NCBI RefSeq assembly: GCF_024297185.1
Contig: NZ_JANCTD010000005.1
Coordinates: 248,001 to 312,000, forward strand
Origin: Lewinella sp. JB7
GTDB taxonomy: Bacteria > Bacteroidota > Bacteroidia > Chitinophagales > Saprospiraceae
Direction of reading: 5' to 3'
Length of the DNA: 64,000 nt
Below the pieces are notes generated by a model, which saw only the letters and a list, made by a program, of their open reading frames with translations, was not told where the DNA came from and did no database searches. Shown here one piece after another: positions 61,341-64,000 of the stretch; the stretch's first letter is position 1, and each line of letters starts with the position of its first letter. The translations under genes were made by a program, and so were the position numbers.

Positions 61341-61766
61341 ATGCACCAACTTACCGTCAGTAATACTTCCGTCCGTATCCTCCGCATTTTTCTGAGCGGC
61401 ATCTTCCTGGTGGCCGGCGCTAATCATCTGCTCCACGTAGACCAGACGGTCGCCCGGATGCAGCAGGCTAGTCTGAAGAACTTCGCCCTGTACTTCGGGG
61501 AGCCGGACTGGCTGGTTATTCTGTCGGGGGTGGTGATGTTGGCGGCGGGACTGAGTCTGCTCGCCGGCTTCTTCACCCGCTGGGCGGCGTTGGTGCTGTT
61601 GCTCGTCCTGATCCCGATCACCATCACGGTGCAGGTGGGGCAGATGACCACCCTCGGTCCGCTCTTCAAAAACGTGGCCATTGCCGGGGGACTTCTCTTC
61701 TTTATTCTCAACGATTTCACAACCCAAACCAATGAAACGATCCATTCTCGTACTCCTGCTCTTTAG
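61341..61766 (+). CDS. DoxX-family membrane protein
   Basis: 141 residues with four membrane helices: RILRIFLSGIFLVAGANHLL, LVILSGVVMLAAGLSLLAG, WAALVLLLVLIPITITVQVG and FKNVAIAGGLLFFIL. The LR-F-SGIFL-AG-NHL start and GPLFKNVAIAGGLL end are DoxX/DoxD-like. Members are linked to quinone-dependent redox or thiosulfate oxidation in some organisms, and to oxidative stress in others. ATG 61341 is used. It overlaps the DsrE gene by 35 bases, so the three genes down to the TlpA-like gene are one operon. Confidence 0.88.
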   Translation: MHQLTVSNTSVRILRIFLSGIFLVAGANHLLHVDQTVARMQQASLKNFALYFGEPDWLVILSGVVMLAAGLSLLAGFFTRWAALVLLLVLIPITITVQVGQMTTLGPLFKNVAIAGGLLFFILNDFTTQTNETIHSRTPAL

Positions 61767-62172
61767 TCTGACCATCTGCCTCGGCAGCCCCCTGGCCGCT
61801 CAGGACACGACCCGACTCACGCCGCACCAGCAGGAAATGAACAACTACGTGGTACTGACCAAGAAGATCCCCCAGCTTAAGCCTATCCTCCTCACCGCCG
61901 AGCACTTCCGTGCCGAGGACGGCGATACCTTCGGGGACTTCCGCGTCATCATCTGCGGTCAGGACATTACGGGCATTACCGATCACGAGCAAATGGCTCC
62001 TTTCCTCACCGATGCGAAGCGATTGGGCGTGACGATCGTGGCCTGTGGCTTCTCGCTGAAGAAACTCGGGGTAGACCCCGTTGACGTCCCGGAACAGATC
62101 GAGATTGTCGATAACGGCATCCAGTACGACTTTACCCTGCAGAAGGCCGGCTATTACTCGCTGGGATTGTGA
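61732..62172 (+). CDS. Exported DsrE-family protein
   Basis: 146 residues. Signal peptide (MKRSILVLLLFSLTICLGSP, cleaved after about 24), then a DsrE/DsrF-like domain with FRVIICGQDITGITDHEQMA and GVTIVACGFSLKKLGVDPVD. Two cysteines (in IICGQ and VACGF) could carry sulfur. Cytoplasmic DsrE proteins relay persulfide; this one is exported, like other Bacteroidota members, and its partner is unknown. It overlaps the DoxX gene upstream and the TlpA-like gene by 4 bases downstream. Confidence 0.87.
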   Translation: MKRSILVLLLFSLTICLGSPLAAQDTTRLTPHQQEMNNYVVLTKKIPQLKPILLTAEHFRAEDGDTFGDFRVIICGQDITGITDHEQMAPFLTDAKRLGVTIVACGFSLKKLGVDPVDVPEQIEIVDNGIQYDFTLQKAGYYSLGL

Positions 62173-62789
62173 GTCCGGGAACTAAAAAAGACCTGATTTT
62201 TTACGGCGTCGCTGGAATGATCGCCCTGCTGTTGTACGTCACCGGACTGCATACCCAGGCCATCGCGTACGTGCAGCAGGGCATTCTGGCGACCGGTCTG
62301 ATCCGGCCGGATACCGAATTAGTCCGCTCTTCACCGGCCGATACGGCACCCGCGCGTGCCGCCCGAATGGAAAATCTGGACTTCCGGATGGTCGATGCCG
62401 CAGGCGAGGGGGTGAGCGCTGAAAGTCTGGCGGGCAAGGTGATTTTTCTGAACCTCTGGGCCGTGTGGTGCCCGCCCTGTCTGGCCGAAATGCCGGGTAT
62501 CGACCGCTTATATCGCGACTTTGCCGACGACGAGCGGGTGGCCTTCGTGCTGCTGAACGTGGAGCGTGATTTTACGAAGGGGAGGGCGTTGGTGGAGGCC
62601 CGGGGTTTTGACTTTCCCGTCTACCAACTGCGGGGACCGCTGCCTGCGGAACTGGCTTCCTCTACGCTACCGACCACTTACGTACTGGGGCCGACGGGTG
62701 AGGTACTGCTCAGCCACCGCGGGATGGCGGATTACGATACGGCGGAGTTTCGGGAGGTCCTGGAGCGGTTGGTGGGTGGGGGGATTTAG
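62169..62789 (+). CDS. Membrane-anchored TlpA/ResA-type thioredoxin
   Basis: 206 residues from GTG 62169. N-terminal anchor helix (about 9-28, IFYGVAGMIALLLYVTG), then a thioredoxin fold with WAVWCPPCLAEMPG (active CPPC) and a cis-Pro region SSTLPTTYVLGPTGEVL. It would face the periplasm and reduce or form disulfides. The GTG start overlaps the DsrE stop (GTGA). Together, DoxX, DsrE and this protein look like one periplasmic thiol/sulfur redox system. Confidence 0.92.
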   Translation: MSPGTKKDLIFYGVAGMIALLLYVTGLHTQAIAYVQQGILATGLIRPDTELVRSSPADTAPARAARMENLDFRMVDAAGEGVSAESLAGKVIFLNLWAVWCPPCLAEMPGIDRLYRDFADDERVAFVLLNVERDFTKGRALVEARGFDFPVYQLRGPLPAELASSTLPTTYVLGPTGEVLLSHRGMADYDTAEFREVLERLVGGGI

Positions 62790-62793
62790 TGTG

Positions 62794-63008
62794 GCGAGGA
62801 GTTTTGGGAGGCCGTCATGGTATTGGGAGACGATATTCTTTGTAGCGAGGAGTTTTTGGAGGCCGTTATGGTAATGGGAGACGATATTCCTTGTAGCGAG
62901 GAGTTTCGGGAGATCGTTATGGTGTTGAGAGACGATATTCCTTGTAGCGAGGAGTTTCGGAGACCGTGATGGTATTGGGAGACGATATTCCTTGTAGCGA
63001 GGAGTTTC
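62794..63008. repeat. 51-bp tandem repeat, about 4.3 copies
   Basis: GCGAGGAGTTT starts copies at 62794, 62845, 62896, 62947 and 62997 (periods 51, 51, 51, 50). Each copy runs through GGGAGGCCGTTATGGTATTG-like sequence to GGGAGACGATATTCCTTGTA. Because 51 is a multiple of 3, all six frames repeat a 17-residue peptide; on the minus strand this gives KLLATRNIVSQYHNGLP-like repeats without stops. Confidence 0.92.
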
Positions 63009-63070
63009 GGGAAATGTCGGAGACATTCCCTTCACAGCCTCGCTACGTTAGGACGGTCCCTCCGGGACCG
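62994..63070. repeat. Nested inverted repeat and GC-rich hairpin
   Basis: GTAGCGAGG at 62994-63002 is the complement of CCTCGCTAC at 63038-63046, enclosing GGGAAATGTC at 63009-63018 and GACATTCCC at 63022-63030 (one bulged A). Next to it CGGTCCC at 63054-63060 and GGGACCG at 63064-63070 form a perfect 7-bp stem with a 3-base loop. Probably the shared terminator of two convergent genes. Confidence 0.8.
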
Positions 63071-63109
63071 GGGGCGGTAACCCGTTGGAGTATAAGGTAT
63101 TGTATGGCC

Positions 63110-64000
63110 TTAACGGCGATCCGTCTCTATCACGTCGGGTATGACTTCTCCGACTTCGGTACTATTTGTTCCGGGGTAGTCATAACCCAGCAGGCGGGCG
63201 AGGGTGCGGGCTATTTGGTCCTGGTGGAGTTGTTGGTCGGTGGTCACTTCGCCGTGATTTGGCGTATCGGGACCGATCACGGCCAGCCAGATGGCGTCCG
63301 AGCCAGGGACGGTGTCGCCGTGTCCTTTCCACTTTTCCATGGGACTATCGCCCCGGCCGTGGTCGGTGGTGATGACCAGGGTGGTTTTTCCGGCGTACTT
63401 GGGATCAGCCTGCAGGAAGGTCCAGAGGTCGCGCCACATGGCATCGGTGGCGTGGGCGGCGTCGAGGTAGCGGTTGTAACTGCCGTCGTGGGCGAAGTCG
63501 TCCGTCTCCCCGTAGCTGATGAAGGCGACCCGGGGATGGTCCTTGCGCAGGGTTTCCAGCAGGAAGTTGTGGGTGAACATGTCAGGGCGCACGCTGCCCC
63601 AGAGCCGGGGCGCCTGCTCCTGCAGTTTGTTCAGGAAGTGCTCGCGCTCCGTGAGGTCGTTGCCTGCGGCCAGGTCGAAGCCGCTGTTGACGGGGATGCC
63701 GCTCCGCCGTTCGTTGACGATGTAGTCGAATACGTCCCAGCTGCCGAAGGCGGCCACCCGGCCGGACAGCTCTTCTTGCTGATTGAGCCACTCCAGTACC
63801 GTGACGTTGGGGTTCCATTCCTTGTCGTTGCTGTTGATGGCGGGGTCGGCGCGGCCCGTCAGAATCTCGTTATAGCCGGGGTAGGAGAACCAGTAGGGGT
63901 TGCGGCAATTGACCCTATTGTCCTTCCACCGGTTTCCGAACACCATGCCCTGGGGGGCCAGCGTGTCCCAGAAAAAGGGCATCAGGCGCCGGCGACGTGC
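63110..64000 (-). CDS. Alkaline-phosphatase-superfamily enzyme, partial (5' end beyond the window)
   Basis: 297 residues are visible and the frame is open to base 64000 (ARRRRLMPFFWDTLAPQG), so the N-terminus is missing. Motifs of the phosphatase/phosphodiesterase/sulfatase superfamily: YPGYNEILTGRADP near the start of the visible part, ISYGETDDFAHDG with metal ligands, and TTLVITTDHGRGDSP plus GHGDTVPGSDAIWLAVIGPD. The catalytic Thr/Ser and first Asp lie in the missing part. Substrate unknown; a nucleotide pyrophosphatase or phosphonoacetate-type role is possible. It converges on the TlpA operon. Confidence 0.85.
   Translation of the reverse strand, partial: ARRRRLMPFFWDTLAPQGMVFGNRWKDNRVNCRNPYWFSYPGYNEILTGRADPAINSNDKEWNPNVTVLEWLNQQEELSGRVAAFGSWDVFDYIVNERRSGIPVNSGFDLAAGNDLTEREHFLNKLQEQAPRLWGSVRPDMFTHNFLLETLRKDHPRVAFISYGETDDFAHDGSYNRYLDAAHATDAMWRDLWTFLQADPKYAGKTTLVITTDHGRGDSPMEKWKGHGDTVPGSDAIWLAVIGPDTPNHGEVTTDQQLHQDQIARTLARLLGYDYPGTNSTEVGEVIPDVIETDRR

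Larger units (their letters stand above)
62790..63109. other. Gene-free region made of a 51-bp tandem repeat and hairpins
   Basis: 320 bases between the TlpA-like gene and the alkaline-phosphatase-type gene (convergent). It contains the 51-bp tandem repeat, a two-level inverted repeat built from the last copy, and a further GC-rich hairpin. No gene is credible. Confidence 0.8.

Noticed and set aside
62667-63035. 122-codon minus-strand frame with 17-residue repeats
   Set aside because: Its C-terminal third is antisense to the TlpA-like gene and there is no promoter-like or start-site support. Kept as an observation, not a gene.

Overview
The window reads as chromosomal DNA of a high-GC member of the Bacteroidota, most likely of the Saprospirales/Lewinella type. 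Support seen in the sequence: two secreted proteins end in type IX secretion (Por) sorting domains; promoter-like boxes match the Bacteroidota -7 consensus TAnnTTTG (32652, 43744, 61309); DUF6089, DUF4230 and long YqaE/Pmp3-type proteins are present; neither the tmRNA nor the tRNA encodes its CCA end; and the tmRNA tag ends in YAMAA. The lineage is an inference. I see no phage, insertion sequence, CRISPR array or plasmid backbone.

Layout. 1-2.7 kb: the 3' end of an alpha-L-rhamnosidase-like gene, a DASH-type cryptochrome/photolyase and a broken esterase gene. 2.7-7.5 kb: a minus-strand series (hemJ, an orphan LuxR-type response regulator, an NDP-sugar nucleotidyltransferase, a CBS-domain membrane protein, an MscS channel). 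7.5-12.6 kb: a dolichyl-phosphate-type glycosyltransferase, an M16 peptidase pair (one active, one without the zinc motif) and a small membrane protein. 12.8-19.8 kb: a tightly overlapped DNA-repair operon recQ / gamma-glutamylcyclotransferase-like / sbcD / sbcC. 19.7-23.3 kb: alpha/beta hydrolase, ribosome hibernation factor, purC, an FAH-family enzyme and the tmRNA gene ssrA. 23.3-28.9 kb: a secreted GH13 amylase, a glycine-rich RRM protein, an NlpC/P60 lipoprotein-like hydrolase and a 2TM protein. 28.9-32.6 kb: psd, a PLP decarboxylase and a phosphohexomutase. 32.7-37 kb: a LysE-like protein, then an acyl-CoA dehydrogenase-like gene, a PIG-L deacetylase/NodS-like methyltransferase fusion and a convergent GT2 glycosyltransferase. 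37-46.2 kb: murB, an MsbA-like ABC exporter, envelope proteins, lpxB, rarA, a hydrolase and tRNA-Arg(TCT).

46.2-63.1 kb is different in texture. Ordinary genes (phhA, a DUF4230 gene, folP, a 499-residue unknown membrane protein, a cystathionine beta-synthase-like gene, a phosphatase, a Gfo/Idh/MocA oxidoreductase, a SnoaL-like protein, a giant M43 metalloprotease, and a DoxX-DsrE-TlpA operon) are separated by at least six distinct repeat arrays. Two arrays, 6 kb apart and in opposite orientation, are built from the same two alternating ~24-bp boxes with very regular spacing. The last gene, an alkaline-phosphatase-superfamily enzyme, runs off the right edge.

The genes form no single pathway. 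The clearest functional groupings are DNA double-strand-break processing (recQ-sbcDC), envelope building (murB, lpxB, the ABC exporter, psd, sugar-nucleotide synthesis) and the DoxX-DsrE-TlpA redox operon with a CRP-like site. The best candidates for undescribed biology are the acyl-CoA dehydrogenase / PIG-L-NodS / GT2 group, which resembles a Nod-factor-like logic, and the phased two-box repeat arrays.
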